Shown here in pieces: positions 49,939 to 58,549 of a DNA stretch of 64,000 nucleotides. The translations under genes and the position numbers were made by a program. Source of the DNA: Litoribacter populi (lineage in GTDB: Bacteria > Bacteroidota > Bacteroidia > Cytophagales > Cyclobacteriaceae); the NCBI RefSeq assembly GCF_007483685.1, contig NZ_VMKN01000002.1:583452-647451 (forward strand), given 5' to 3'. The notes beneath the pieces are model-generated. The model saw nothing but the letters and a program-made list of their open reading frames with translations, searched no databases and was not told the DNA's origin. Each line of letters starts with the position of its first letter. Position 1 is the first letter of the stretch.

Positions 49939-50453
49939 ATAGTGTTAATTTGTGTTAGGCACCAAATATTCGTCACTAGTCTGAATTACCCTTCCAGTAT
50001 ACCAAGCGGGTTTGTACAAAGTCAAAACCAAGGTTGAATTTGTTTTGCCAAGAATCAATTAAACTCGGTTCCCACCCGTTTTGATTTATAAAGAATGAAA
50101 AATTATGAAGCATCTTTTTAAGACTCCTGTTCTATAGGCCTTCGAAGACTATTGGTGCAGCAAATGCCAGGAATACAGCTATTCCTAAGCCTATTTAGTC
50201 GATTTGCATTTTATAAATGTATCTGGTAAAATTAGAAAGTGTTAAGTAGAGGTTTGTGATGAGGGGAAAAGCCATACTTTCCGAAAGAGCATGGGTGCCA
50301 GTAAATTCCCAGACGGCAGAAAATAAAGCTGGATGGGGCTCTTCGAAATGGAGATAGGGAACAAGAGGTGGAGTACAACACACAGTGCTATGTTAAAAAA
50401 TATCAACAATTAAATTCCTTCCGATTCAAAAACTCCTGTAAATTTGAAGTTAG
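49939..50453. other. Intergenic region with promoter for the 50454 gene
   Basis: 515 bases without a recognisable gene. The right end carries the -7 box of the next gene (50439-50446). A near-match AATATTTG on the minus strand (about 49964-49971) may serve the ATPase gene. The rest is undistinguished. Confidence 0.5.
50439..50446 (+). promoter_or_regulatory. Promoter -7 box for small membrane protein gene
   Basis: TAAATTTG ends 7 bases before the ATG at 50454, predicting an almost leaderless transcript. Confidence 0.55.
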
Positions 50454-50813
50454 ATGACTGAAAACAAGCAAAAAATTGTACTGAGCCTATTAGCTTTGAT
50501 ACTCTACATTAATGTAGGTGTTCCGCTATTGCTTTCTGGATTTCATCAAAAATCTACTTCGCATAAAAATAATACTATTACCCCAGAAGCCTACGAATCT
50601 AATAGGCAATTCGATTATCTTGTTTCAGCGGATCTTTTGGATGCAGTATCTTTCAAAGGGGATCTAAAAAATAATTTCTTTTTAAAATTGCAAGAGGGTA
50701 AAATTATAATTTTGCATAGCCTTTTGCTGAAAATGCTTTTCACCTACCTCAATACTATATGGGTGGAATTCACTATTTCAGATTTGATTTATCCCTTTGC
50801 TTATTTTTGGTAA
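50454..50813 (+). CDS. Unrecognised 119-residue membrane protein ending YPFAYFW
   Basis: One hydrophobic segment lies at residues 9-29 (VLSLLALILYINVGVPLLLS) and a second hydrophobic stretch near the end (ILHSLLLKMLFTYL, about 85-99). The protein ends with IYPFAYFW. A second protein in this region (53274-53630) is of the same length and ends IFPFHYYW, so they may be one diverged family. No known domain is recognised. The promoter directly upstream supports expression. Confidence 0.65.
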   Translation: MTENKQKIVLSLLALILYINVGVPLLLSGFHQKSTSHKNNTITPEAYESNRQFDYLVSADLLDAVSFKGDLKNNFFLKLQEGKIIILHSLLLKMLFTYLNTIWVEFTISDLIYPFAYFW

Positions 50814-50898
50814 GTAAAAAAACACCCTTCGAGACCGCCTATCAGGCATTATTTAATTATTTACGCTGACTTTCTATCCGGTCAAATCCTAGGGGCCA

Positions 50899-51441
50899 AT
50901 GATAAGTCACATACAAAATATTCTAACTATGTTCAATATAGACATGACAGCGGTACTAATTTCGCTAGTCTTAATTATTGCTTTCTGCATTCCGTTTTAT
51001 TTATATAGCAGAAAATCTAAAGCCCAAAAACAAGAATTGATAACCCTTCTAAAGAATAAAGCAAATCAATTGGGAATATCAGTACAGAATGCTGACACTT
51101 GGAGAAACAGATATGCCATAGGAGTAAATGATCAAGGCAATAAACTCCTTTATCTGGAAAATACGGAGGAAAATGAAAAACTTAAAGTTGTTGATCTTTC
51201 CGATTTGCAAAATGTAGATGTCCAAAAAAACTACCTGATAGCTACGGGAAAGGGAAATGATAAAATAATGGATATGGTTCAATTAAGCTGCTATTTTAAA
51301 GGCAATTCTAACCCACCTGTGCACTTGGAGTTTTACAACGGTTCAAAATTCCCCAGTCTTCAAAATGAGTTTGAGCTGGTAAGGAAATGGGAGGATGAAC
51401 TCAGTAGGATAATAGAAATCAAAACTAGCCCAAAAGTGTGA
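50899..51441 (+). CDS. Unrecognised 180-residue single-pass membrane protein (paralogue of 56607-57101)
   Basis: One membrane segment lies at about residues 16-36. The cytoplasmic part has TWRNRYAIGVNDQGNKLLYLE, DLSDLQNVDV, VHLEFYNGSKFPS and LVRKWEDELSRII. The protein at 56607-57101 shares the same order of motifs (W-R-x-x-Y-x-x-G-[IV]-[DN], D-L-x-x-[IL], EIYDSKKF, AKEWKKRI), so the two are paralogues. The beta-rich soluble domain with a C-terminal helix resembles a PH-like regulatory domain, which is speculation. Start could also be Met 11. Confidence 0.7.
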   Translation: MISHIQNILTMFNIDMTAVLISLVLIIAFCIPFYLYSRKSKAQKQELITLLKNKANQLGISVQNADTWRNRYAIGVNDQGNKLLYLENTEENEKLKVVDLSDLQNVDVQKNYLIATGKGNDKIMDMVQLSCYFKGNSNPPVHLEFYNGSKFPSLQNEFELVRKWEDELSRIIEIKTSPKV

Positions 51442-51466
51442 AAGGAGTGATAATTGCATAAGATTA

Positions 51467-51502
51467 AAAAGAGTCGAGCTCCTGGCCCGACTCTTTTTTT
51501 TA
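51467..51502. terminator. Bidirectional terminator between convergent genes
   Basis: AAAAGAGTCG and CGACTCTTTT form a stem around an 11-base loop, followed by a T-run on the plus strand and A/T-rich sequence on the other. Confidence 0.85.
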
Positions 51503-51524
51503 TTTCAGGCCTTATGATGAAAAG

Positions 51525-53144
51525 CTAATTGTCCCCGCTGGAATCTTTTCCAAAGAAGTTTTTGAATCCGTCTTTATTGGTCTTCAGCTCATCATTATAA
51601 TTTGGTGTCAAACTTTCCTGGCCGGGAAATTTCTCCACCTGCAGTGCCTGAGAGGGAATTGCAAACCTGATCCCTATGGACTTTGAAAGGCCCAGAACTT
51701 TCAAAAGAATTTCTTGCCGGCCCTGTAGTTCTTCCGACCATGTAGGAACCTTGAAGAAGATATAAAACATGATATTTACAGAATAGGCCGAAATGTCATT
51801 TAAATAGATATTAAAGGAATCTTTTCTGGTTTTGGGGTGCTCAGTTACTATTTGTCTTAATCCGGCCACAAACAGTTCAATCAAAGCTGGTGGAGTGTCC
51901 AAAGGCAATGTAAATGTGGTGTAGAACCTTCTATACTGCCTTAAACCATGGTTATCAATAGTGGAGTCAGCAAATTTGCCATTGGGGACATAGTACACTG
52001 AATTCCTGAAGGAACGAACCCTTGTAGAACGAAAACCCACTTCCTCAACAGATCCATCAATATCTCCGGAAGTAATCCAATCACCTACCTGAAAGGGTTT
52101 ATCCACAAAAATCATGAGGGAGCCGAAAAAGTTTTTGATGGTGTCCTGAGCTGCCAACGCAAATGCAAGACCACCTATGGAAAGTCCTGTAAGCAATGGC
52201 CAAATATCTATATTCAACCCTTCTTTAAGGATGAACAGCACCCCCACCAAAAGCACAAAAACCTTCATGGATTTACGCATCAATGGCACTAGTTGATCAT
52301 CTAGGGTATTTTCTGTTTTGGCCGTAATTTTTTCTAAATAGGCGCTCAACACCCCCACTAGCCTGTAGAACATAACAGTCACCACTAAAGGCTTGAGAAA
52401 TTTCAATACCAATAGACTGTAATGGACAACTTCGATTGGAAGTTGCAAAACCCGAATAAAAATCCCAAACAAGGACAACAGAACAAAAATACTGAGCGGT
52501 CTAGCTACGGGTACGACATATTTCTTGGCAGCATTTTCATAACCAAGCCTTTCCAAGGAAGAGATAATTATATACTCAAAGAAAAGGGTAAAGACCTTGT
52601 GAACAGCAAAACCCAATAAAATAACTAAAAAGATACTTATTAATTGCCAGGTTTGAAGTCCGAAATAAGTGTCTGTCCCAAACTTTGGGAGTACTTGTAA
52701 CAGCTTATCTGCTCCGAATGGATATAACTCGGCGTGAATCTGATTGATAGAGGCAACAGAATGGCTTGAGAACCTCCAGACCCCCTGTTCTTTTTCAAGG
52801 TAAAGTTGGGGCAAGCTTTCCTCAACTATGTATATAGAGCGAACTGTGTTTTCGGTAGAATCTACATAATTCGGATCATCAGGAATCCTTTCCAGATGAA
52901 TAATTACTCCGGCGCCATCAAAAACCTGTTTTAATTTTATAGCTTGCTCTTCCAATTCTTCTTGTGAGAAATCCGCAGGAGCAAGGGACTTGGAAGCTGC
53001 CTTAGGCTGGAAGTCTTCACCCGTCAAATGATTGAAGAAGTTCTCTAGGGCCGATTTTGGACTTCCCAAATCTTGGGCCTTTGCGTTTTGGATGAAAAGG
53101 AAACCGATCAAAATGAGGAATACCTTCAGCTTATTCATAATCAT
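51525..53144 (-). CDS. MscS-family mechanosensitive channel
   Basis: The 539-residue protein has a signal peptide (cut after NAKA), a periplasmic domain of about 130 residues, about five membrane helices and the MscS core: LTGLSIGGLAFALAAQDTIKNFFGS is the Gly/Ala-rich pore helix, then KPFQVGDWI and VEEVGFRSTRVRSF form the beta domain. It releases solutes on hypo-osmotic shock. Length and topology are those of the larger MscS relatives (YbiO/YnaI-like). A TAnnTTTG box is present at plus 53164-53171. Confidence 0.92.
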   Translation of the reverse strand: MIMNKLKVFLILIGFLFIQNAKAQDLGSPKSALENFFNHLTGEDFQPKAASKSLAPADFSQEELEEQAIKLKQVFDGAGVIIHLERIPDDPNYVDSTENTVRSIYIVEESLPQLYLEKEQGVWRFSSHSVASINQIHAELYPFGADKLLQVLPKFGTDTYFGLQTWQLISIFLVILLGFAVHKVFTLFFEYIIISSLERLGYENAAKKYVVPVARPLSIFVLLSLFGIFIRVLQLPIEVVHYSLLVLKFLKPLVVTVMFYRLVGVLSAYLEKITAKTENTLDDQLVPLMRKSMKVFVLLVGVLFILKEGLNIDIWPLLTGLSIGGLAFALAAQDTIKNFFGSLMIFVDKPFQVGDWITSGDIDGSVEEVGFRSTRVRSFRNSVYYVPNGKFADSTIDNHGLRQYRRFYTTFTLPLDTPPALIELFVAGLRQIVTEHPKTRKDSFNIYLNDISAYSVNIMFYIFFKVPTWSEELQGRQEILLKVLGLSKSIGIRFAIPSQALQVEKFPGQESLTPNYNDELKTNKDGFKNFFGKDSSGDN

Positions 53145-53163
53145 TCAATTAAATGTTCGCCCG

Positions 53164-53171
53164 CAAACTTA
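53164..53171 (-). promoter_or_regulatory. Promoter -7 box for MscS gene
   Basis: TAAGTTTG on the minus strand, 19 bases before the ATG; no TTG at ideal spacing. Confidence 0.45.
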
Positions 53172-53273
53172 ATCATTTCGGGTAACCATCTTAAGATAAG
53201 CAGTGGTTTTTTTAAGATGGTTTTCTTTGTGCTTAAGGTTGAAATTTCCCCAATAATCACTTAGCTTTATTTT

Positions 53274-53630
53274 ATGAACTGGAAAAGACATATGACAGAC
53301 ATCCTTCAGCTTTTGATGGTTGGTATGTTTGTGTCCCTTTCTTTTTTCCTCATTGGGAGCAAAAGCTTGCAGGGAGGCCCTAATGAAGCAGAATATATGG
53401 TGAAAGGGCCCCTACAAAATGAAATCACCCCCTTAAATAGCCCTGTCAGAGTTTCAATTTCCAAACTTAACCAAGCTTCATTAAAAAAAGCAATACTGGG
53501 CGACAAACTGGCTTCGCCTAATCCGTCTTTAGTTGGCCTTGGGACTGGGGTCAACAACAAATTTGCCGAGCACTTTCAGCTCCTACTTTTCCTGACCAAA
53601 ATAATTTTTCCTTTCCATTATTATTGGTAG
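53274..53630 (+). CDS. Unrecognised 118-residue membrane protein ending FPFHYYW
   Basis: A membrane segment lies at about residues 9-28 (ILQLLMVGMFVSLSFFLIGS), then a polar middle with SPVRVSISKLNQAS, and a hydrophobic end (HFQLLLFLTKIIFPFHYYW). Length, N-terminal anchor and the aromatic C-terminus match the protein at 50454-50813. Position just upstream of the K+/H+ antiporter suggests a link to ion stress. Function unknown. Met 7 is an alternative start. Confidence 0.6.
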   Translation: MNWKRHMTDILQLLMVGMFVSLSFFLIGSKSLQGGPNEAEYMVKGPLQNEITPLNSPVRVSISKLNQASLKKAILGDKLASPNPSLVGLGTGVNNKFAEHFQLLLFLTKIIFPFHYYW

Positions 53631-53813
53631 TCTTTCAAAGAACCTACTGATTAGCCACTTTTTTTTTGGCTATTGCACCTCTTAATACAGAGGAGTTGAA
53701 AACTGCTATACGTAGATATTCAGGTATAAACCCTTAGGTTATTGAGGGAGAATTCCTGTTGTCTTGGAAAAGCTGTTTTCATCCCTTCTATTTGGACTCA
53801 TAAAATAGCAGCT

Positions 53814-55310
53814 GTGAACGTAACAATAGAAAATATACTTTTAATTGGGTCAATCCTTTTAATCATAAGTATCGTAGTGGGAAAAACCTCCTATAAATTC
53901 GGGGTGCCTACTCTGGTTCTATTCCTTTTTGTGGGGATTTTGGCAGGCTCAGAGGGATTGGCCGGTATCCATTTTAGCAATTTAAAAGTAGCCCAATTTG
54001 TTGGCATAGTAGCATTGAACTTCATTCTTTTTTCTGGCGGTCTAGATACAAGCTGGCAGTCTATAAAGCCCGTTCTATGGCAAGGTGTGACACTATCCAC
54101 TATTGGTGTTTTGATTACTGCGATAAGCCTTGGGCTTTTTGTCTGGCAGGTAACTGATTTTTCACTTTATGAAGGATTGCTGCTTGGGGCGATCGTTTCT
54201 TCCACGGATGCTGCTGCTGTGTTTTCCATCCTCAGATCCAAAAGTCTTGCACTCAAAAGCCGGATAAGACCAACTCTTGAACTGGAAAGCGGCAGTAATG
54301 ATCCAATGGCTTACGTGTTGACCATAGCTTTTTTGGGCCTTGTGGTGAATCCCGACCAGTCAATTTGGACAATCTTTCCCTTATTCTTGAGGCAAATGAT
54401 GATCGGGGCATGTATGGGTTTCCTTTTCGGCGTTTCGAGTAAGTATGTTATCAATAAACTCGATATTGGCTTTGATGGCTTATATCCTGTTTTGGTTATA
54501 GGTTTGATGCTTTTAAATTTTTCCAGTACGGACTTGTTTGGAGGCAATGGTTTTTTATCCGTATACCTTGCAGCGGTATATTTAGGCAACCAAGAATTTA
54601 TCCATAAAAAGACGGTGCTCAAGATGTTTGATGGACTGGCTTGGCTAATGCAAATTGTACTGTTTTTAACCTTAGGGCTCTTAGTGGTCCCCTCCCAAAT
54701 CATACCTCTTATGGGAATAGGTATGATTATATCACTTTTCCTGATTCTTATTGCCCGCCCTGTGGGTGTCTTTTTAAGTCTTTTACCCTTTAAGATGAAG
54801 CACAGAAGGAGGTGGTATATATCTTGGGTAGGACTCCGTGGGGCAGTACCCATTGTGTTTGCCACTTACCCGTTAATTGCCGGTATTGAAAAAGCCAGTA
54901 TTATTTTCAACATAGTCTTTTTTATTTCCGTGACCTCAGTACTACTACAGGGTACCACTCTTTCTTACATAGCCAAACTATTTCACGTGGCCCTCCCTGA
55001 AAAAGTAAAGCAAAGGTTGCCCATGGATTTGCTTTTATCGGATAACCCAAAAGCAGAGATGGAAAAAATACAAATCACAGAAAATAGTTCTGTGCTTGGA
55101 AAACAGATTGTAGAACTCAATTTCCCCCGGACTTCCTTAATTGCCATGATTGAGCACAATGGTAAATATTCTATTCCAGCTGGAACAACCAAGATTAAAG
55201 CAGGAGATGTGCTTTATGTACTATCTGAAAATAATGACTCACTTAAAAAAGTATACGATTCCTTAAATCTAAAAAACTCAGAAAAGAAAACATCCTCCAA
55301 TGAAGATTAG
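53814..55310 (+). CDS. K+/H+ (or Na+/H+) antiporter, CPA1/NhaP2 type with RCK_C domain
   Basis: From the GTG at 53814 the protein is 498 residues with about 12 membrane helices. The motif SSTDAAAVFS carries the ion-binding Asp of CPA1 antiporters, and LELESGSNDPMAY follows. The C-terminal 85 residues form a TrkA-C/RCK_C domain (EKIQITENSSVLGKQIVELNFP) that senses ligand or pH. NhaP2/CvrA-type proteins exchange K+ for H+. A TTG at 53742 is an alternative start but adds a segment unlike the family. The stop overlaps the next gene by 11 bases. Confidence 0.9.
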   Translation: MNVTIENILLIGSILLIISIVVGKTSYKFGVPTLVLFLFVGILAGSEGLAGIHFSNLKVAQFVGIVALNFILFSGGLDTSWQSIKPVLWQGVTLSTIGVLITAISLGLFVWQVTDFSLYEGLLLGAIVSSTDAAAVFSILRSKSLALKSRIRPTLELESGSNDPMAYVLTIAFLGLVVNPDQSIWTIFPLFLRQMMIGACMGFLFGVSSKYVINKLDIGFDGLYPVLVIGLMLLNFSSTDLFGGNGFLSVYLAAVYLGNQEFIHKKTVLKMFDGLAWLMQIVLFLTLGLLVVPSQIIPLMGIGMIISLFLILIARPVGVFLSLLPFKMKHRRRWYISWVGLRGAVPIVFATYPLIAGIEKASIIFNIVFFISVTSVLLQGTTLSYIAKLFHVALPEKVKQRLPMDLLLSDNPKAEMEKIQITENSSVLGKQIVELNFPRTSLIAMIEHNGKYSIPAGTTKIKAGDVLYVLSENNDSLKKVYDSLNLKNSEKKTSSNED

Positions 55311-56115
55311 GCTAATTGTGCATATTGACTTTTCCTTAAACACTGAGTTATTATTAAATCATGCTTTTATCTGGGCTAATGCTATGGGGGCAAGACTTCT
55401 CCTGGTTCATCAAGTACAGCTATTACTTCCGTCCCTAACTGATATTCAGACACGATCAGAAATTTTAAGGAATGAAAAGAAGATGGCAGAAGAGAAAATC
55501 AATTATTTACTAAACAGATTACCTCAAAGTCAATATTTCCCAATAGGAATTAAAGTTTTTAAACATTCCCTTTTGTTAAAAACGCAAAAATTAATTGCGG
55601 AAGGTGATATTCTTTTCATGCTTTACCCTAATAAAATCGGATTAAATTTTTTACACGATAATGGTTTTGAGTTTAATGCAGCGAAGGTGTTACCCATACC
55701 AATAATAATTTTACCTCAAGAATATAATTTGTCCCTGCCGTTAAAATTTTTCATTGGAGTGAAAAATATTAACACTCTAAATATTAGGGCTTTAAACTTA
55801 ATTTTAAATAAACTAAATTATTTAAATATTAAATTAATATTTTTCACAATCATCGATTCTGATGTTAAGAATGACAAGACTGACCTAAAACCATTAACCA
55901 AATCATACGCTGAAAATTTCGAAGTTTACGATCATAGTTTTGTTGATAAAAACGCTAACGTGCTAATGAGAAGTTTAATCACACCCAAGGGAGGGGAGAT
56001 TCTCCTAGTTCAAAAGGAAAATAAATCCTGTATAGGTCATTTATTTAATAAATCAACCATAAACACTTTGTTGAGAGAGCGAAAAACACCTATGATTATC
56101 CTCCCAGAAATATGA
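55300..56115 (+). CDS. Universal stress protein-like tandem-domain protein
   Basis: The 271-residue protein has two Usp-like alpha/beta units: MKIRLIVHIDFSLNTELLLN with NHAFIWANAMGARLLLVH, ending PIPIIILPQ near residue 140, and a second from FIGVKNINTLNIRALN to TPMIILPEI. The ATP-binding G-x2-G-x9-G-S signature is absent from both units. Usp proteins modulate stress tolerance and often pair with antiporters. The gene starts 11 bases inside the antiporter gene. From here to 57.6 kb the DNA is visibly AT-richer than its neighbours. Confidence 0.72.
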   Translation: MKIRLIVHIDFSLNTELLLNHAFIWANAMGARLLLVHQVQLLLPSLTDIQTRSEILRNEKKMAEEKINYLLNRLPQSQYFPIGIKVFKHSLLLKTQKLIAEGDILFMLYPNKIGLNFLHDNGFEFNAAKVLPIPIIILPQEYNLSLPLKFFIGVKNINTLNIRALNLILNKLNYLNIKLIFFTIIDSDVKNDKTDLKPLTKSYAENFEVYDHSFVDKNANVLMRSLITPKGGEILLVQKENKSCIGHLFNKSTINTLLRERKTPMIILPEI

Positions 56116-56603
56116 TAAATGTAAATCTAAAGATATTTCTCTTAGTTTATATATTCCTCATGTTATTTACAATCATTATTTGGGGATACTATAGAAAAAA
56201 AATGCTTTTCCATGAAAAGCCTGTTTTTCCTTTAGTCGATTCTTTAGGCCTCTCTAATACCACTTTTTCAATTTTTTCAGCCACACTATTGATAATATTA
56301 TTTACAGATAATTATTATTATTTATATCCCTTACCCCATTTAGGGAGTAATCTTAGCACGCATTTTTGTATTTTGATTTTAAAAATTGCATACGGATTTA
56401 TAATTGCTTCACAGATATTTTTCAATAAATCCCTTTCAACATTTACTGCATCAGACTACTTCAATACGTTAGGGGAAAGGATGTATATCAATGGTATGTT
56501 TTTGCAATTCTTATGCTTTTCATTAATATTCCCAAACATTTTTCTATTTATAATTGCCATAACATCACTTACATTTCAATGTATTAAATTTAATTATAAT
56601 TAA
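56112..56603 (+). CDS. Unrecognised 163-residue membrane protein
   Basis: Four to five membrane helices (about residues 5-25, 50-67, 84-103, 125-140, 142-156) and little hydrophilic sequence. It overlaps the Usp-like gene by 4 bases (ATGA) and precedes the next gene by 3, so it belongs to the antiporter operon. A KPVFPLVDSLGLSNTTFSIF stretch near residue 37 is the only marked polar element. No family is recognised. Confidence 0.65.
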   Translation: MINVNLKIFLLVYIFLMLFTIIIWGYYRKKMLFHEKPVFPLVDSLGLSNTTFSIFSATLLIILFTDNYYYLYPLPHLGSNLSTHFCILILKIAYGFIIASQIFFNKSLSTFTASDYFNTLGERMYINGMFLQFLCFSLIFPNIFLFIIAITSLTFQCIKFNYN

Positions 56604-56606
56604 ATT

Positions 56607-57101
56607 ATGGAAACACCTTTACTAATATTACTAATCATAACTTTAATTGCTATTTCAACAATTTACCTTATTGAATCAAAGAGAAATTTAGAAATAGAAG
56701 AACACAAAATAGATTTTTTTAATAGAATGAGTAAGGAGATGAATATGACTATAACTTACAAATCCTATTGGAGAAAAGTATATATGCTCGGAATAGATGA
56801 AAAAAATAAAAAAATTTTATACATTCAATTTTTTTCGGCTACACCATCAATTGTATTTAAAGATCTTAATGAAATTAAAGAAGCTAGTATTCTTCAGGAT
56901 TCAACAATTACAACCCCTAAAAATAATTCTACAGACCATATTCATCTTATATTGAAACCCAAAAGCATAACTCAATTGAATATTAAAATAGAAATTTATG
57001 ATAGTAAAAAATTCTCGCCCTCAGAAGAAGATTATTTGTTAGCTAAAGAGTGGAAAAAGCGGATCGGAGATTTAATTATTCCCTCCCAGTTATCAAGATA
57101 A
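56607..57101 (+). CDS. Unrecognised 164-residue single-pass membrane protein (paralogue of 50899-51441)
   Basis: N-terminal membrane helix (about 5-21), then a soluble domain with SYWRKVYMLGIDEKNKKILYI, FKDLNEIKEASI, IHLILKPKSI, IKIEIYDSKKF and LLAKEWKKRIGDLI. The same series of motifs occurs in the protein at 50899-51441, 5 kb upstream. The shared 'LYI ... DL ... EIYDS ... EW' layout suggests a small beta-rich regulatory domain. It is in the antiporter operon. Function unknown. Confidence 0.7.
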   Translation: METPLLILLIITLIAISTIYLIESKRNLEIEEHKIDFFNRMSKEMNMTITYKSYWRKVYMLGIDEKNKKILYIQFFSATPSIVFKDLNEIKEASILQDSTITTPKNNSTDHIHLILKPKSITQLNIKIEIYDSKKFSPSEEDYLLAKEWKKRIGDLIIPSQLSR

Positions 57102-57176
57102 CCTTCACTAAGTTGCAAAATTTTAACGCATGGAGAGAGGTTACTAATTTTAAACCCATGATCAAGTTAATAAGGT

Positions 57177-57611
57177 ATGACATTTATTAAGAAGTTTTTG
57201 AGATTTTCAGATTTGGAAAATTCCACCGAAATAAGAGAAGCGATGAAATTTGAAGCAGACTACAGAAAGATAAAAAGGAAATCTGAGGAAATCAGGTTAG
57301 CAAATGAGTCATGGGCAAAGGATAACCAAATATTAAATGACTTGAGGAAAAAGGGTAAGCAAGCAGAAAAAACCCAAGATTTTGAAACAGCAATATCCTT
57401 TTATAAATCCTGTCTCAAGCTTGGCCAAAAAAGTAAGCACTTAGCTTTAATAAATTTCATTCATGATATAAACAGACTTATTGTTCTATATACAAAGACA
57501 AATCAGAACAGTCAACTTAAAAAACTTTTAAAATCTCTCCTATCAGAATATTCAAATTCCAACCACTCAATCGAGTGGAAAATTCGTTTGAATAAGATTT
57601 CTGATAAATAA
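57177..57611 (+). CDS. Unrecognised 144-residue helical protein, TPR-like
   Basis: A soluble, strongly helical and basic protein. Residues about 58-90 (RKKGKQAEKTQDFETAISFYKSCLKLG) match a single TPR, and the rest (HALINFIHDINRLIVLYTKTNQ) continues the same helix-pair pattern. It lies 75 bases after the previous gene and shares its AT-rich composition. A scaffold role is inferred from the repeat type only. Confidence 0.62.
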   Translation: MTFIKKFLRFSDLENSTEIREAMKFEADYRKIKRKSEEIRLANESWAKDNQILNDLRKKGKQAEKTQDFETAISFYKSCLKLGQKSKHLALINFIHDINRLIVLYTKTNQNSQLKKLLKSLLSEYSNSNHSIEWKIRLNKISDK

Positions 57612-58066
57612 AAAACAGGTTCACGCCCCATAATAAATTGCTATAATCCGTACCTTCATGGCAAAAGCCCAAAAACCATCTTCTGAGTGCGCAGCACTAT
57701 CTCCAAGATTCTTAAAAGCAACTAATCTCCGAAACCAGCACCTCGTCCTGTAAATACTTGGTATCTGGTACTTTATACCAACATCTGCCCTACTATACAA
57801 TGCAATAGGTACTAAGCAGCCTATCGATGGGCGCTCAAATAACTTAAAAAGTTGATAGCGGAAAACAACGTTCATCCCATAAGCTTTAAACCATAAGCCA
57901 CAAACTATTATCCCTTCTTTGCGCGCCTCGCGGTTGTTACCACTTCGTACTTCGTATTTCGTACTTACAACTTCCTTTCTAACCTACTGACAAATAAATC
58001 CTTACTCCCCGGAACCATTCTTCCCCAAATTCTTTTTAAAAAAGTGGAGAAGTATTGAATTATCTT
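57612..58066. other. Intergenic region with repeat runs
   Basis: 455 bases without an accepted gene. The right half holds ACCATAAGCC-type units (57880-57905), CTTTGCGCGCCTCGCGGTT (57916-57937) and the TACTTCG run (57942-57967). A minus-strand frame at 57621-57875 is not convincing as a gene. Confidence 0.5.
57942..57967. repeat. TACTTCG repeat
   Basis: ACTTCGTACTTCGTATTTCG and continuation; shares 17 bases (57950-57966) with the run at 42593-42609. Confidence 0.75.
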
Positions 58067-58074
58067 TATATTTG
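58067..58074 (+). promoter_or_regulatory. Promoter -7 box for 58081 gene
   Basis: TATATTTG ends 6 bases before the ATG at 58081, predicting a leaderless transcript. Confidence 0.55.
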
Positions 58075-58080
58075 CCGTTA

Positions 58081-58440
58081 ATGAATCGAAACAGAAAAAA
58101 TAGAAGCCTATTGAAGGAAAGGGTTACCATTTTGTTGGTAGTGTTTTTCTGCATTCTGATCTCCGGGTCGGAAAGGTTTGTGCAGTTCGATTCATCCGTC
58201 AAAAAAGTGGAGCAGGCCGCCTCTGAGGAGCAGCCTAACGAAAACCAGACTTTCCTTGACGTGGCCGTGGATGCTGTGGTACCTTTTGCCACTACTGTAG
58301 CCGAGACTGCCCTTTATTTCATCTACGAGATCGTAGGATTTGAAAAGGAGACCTTTGCTGTTAAAGAGGAGGTTTCTCGTTATCCCAGTCACTTTTTGGA
58401 GATCCTTCTTACCAGGATCATTTCTCCCAACGCCCCCTAA
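58081..58440 (+). CDS. Unrecognised 119-residue membrane-anchored protein
   Basis: A basic start (MNRNRKNRSLLKER) is followed by a hydrophobic anchor (VTILLVVFFCILISG, residues 15-29) and a soluble domain with a second hydrophobic patch (AVVPFATTVAETALYFIYEIVGF, about 64-86). The end is SHFLEILLTRIISPNAP. It precedes secDF by 109 bases. No family is recognised; location suggests but does not prove an envelope role. Confidence 0.65.
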   Translation: MNRNRKNRSLLKERVTILLVVFFCILISGSERFVQFDSSVKKVEQAASEEQPNENQTFLDVAVDAVVPFATTVAETALYFIYEIVGFEKETFAVKEEVSRYPSHFLEILLTRIISPNAP

Positions 58441-58549
58441 TATCCATTTTTCTATATTCAACAATAGCCTGAAATATCAGGCAGATGGCATTCCTATGCC
58501 CTCAACCCCAGTTTAAAAACAATCAATTTACTTTATATCAATTATTACT

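Noticed and set aside
57621-57875. 84-residue minus-strand ORF
   Set aside because: It is arginine/serine-rich with no domain, runs through repeat-like DNA and has no promoter; a pseudogene remnant cannot be excluded but is not supported.
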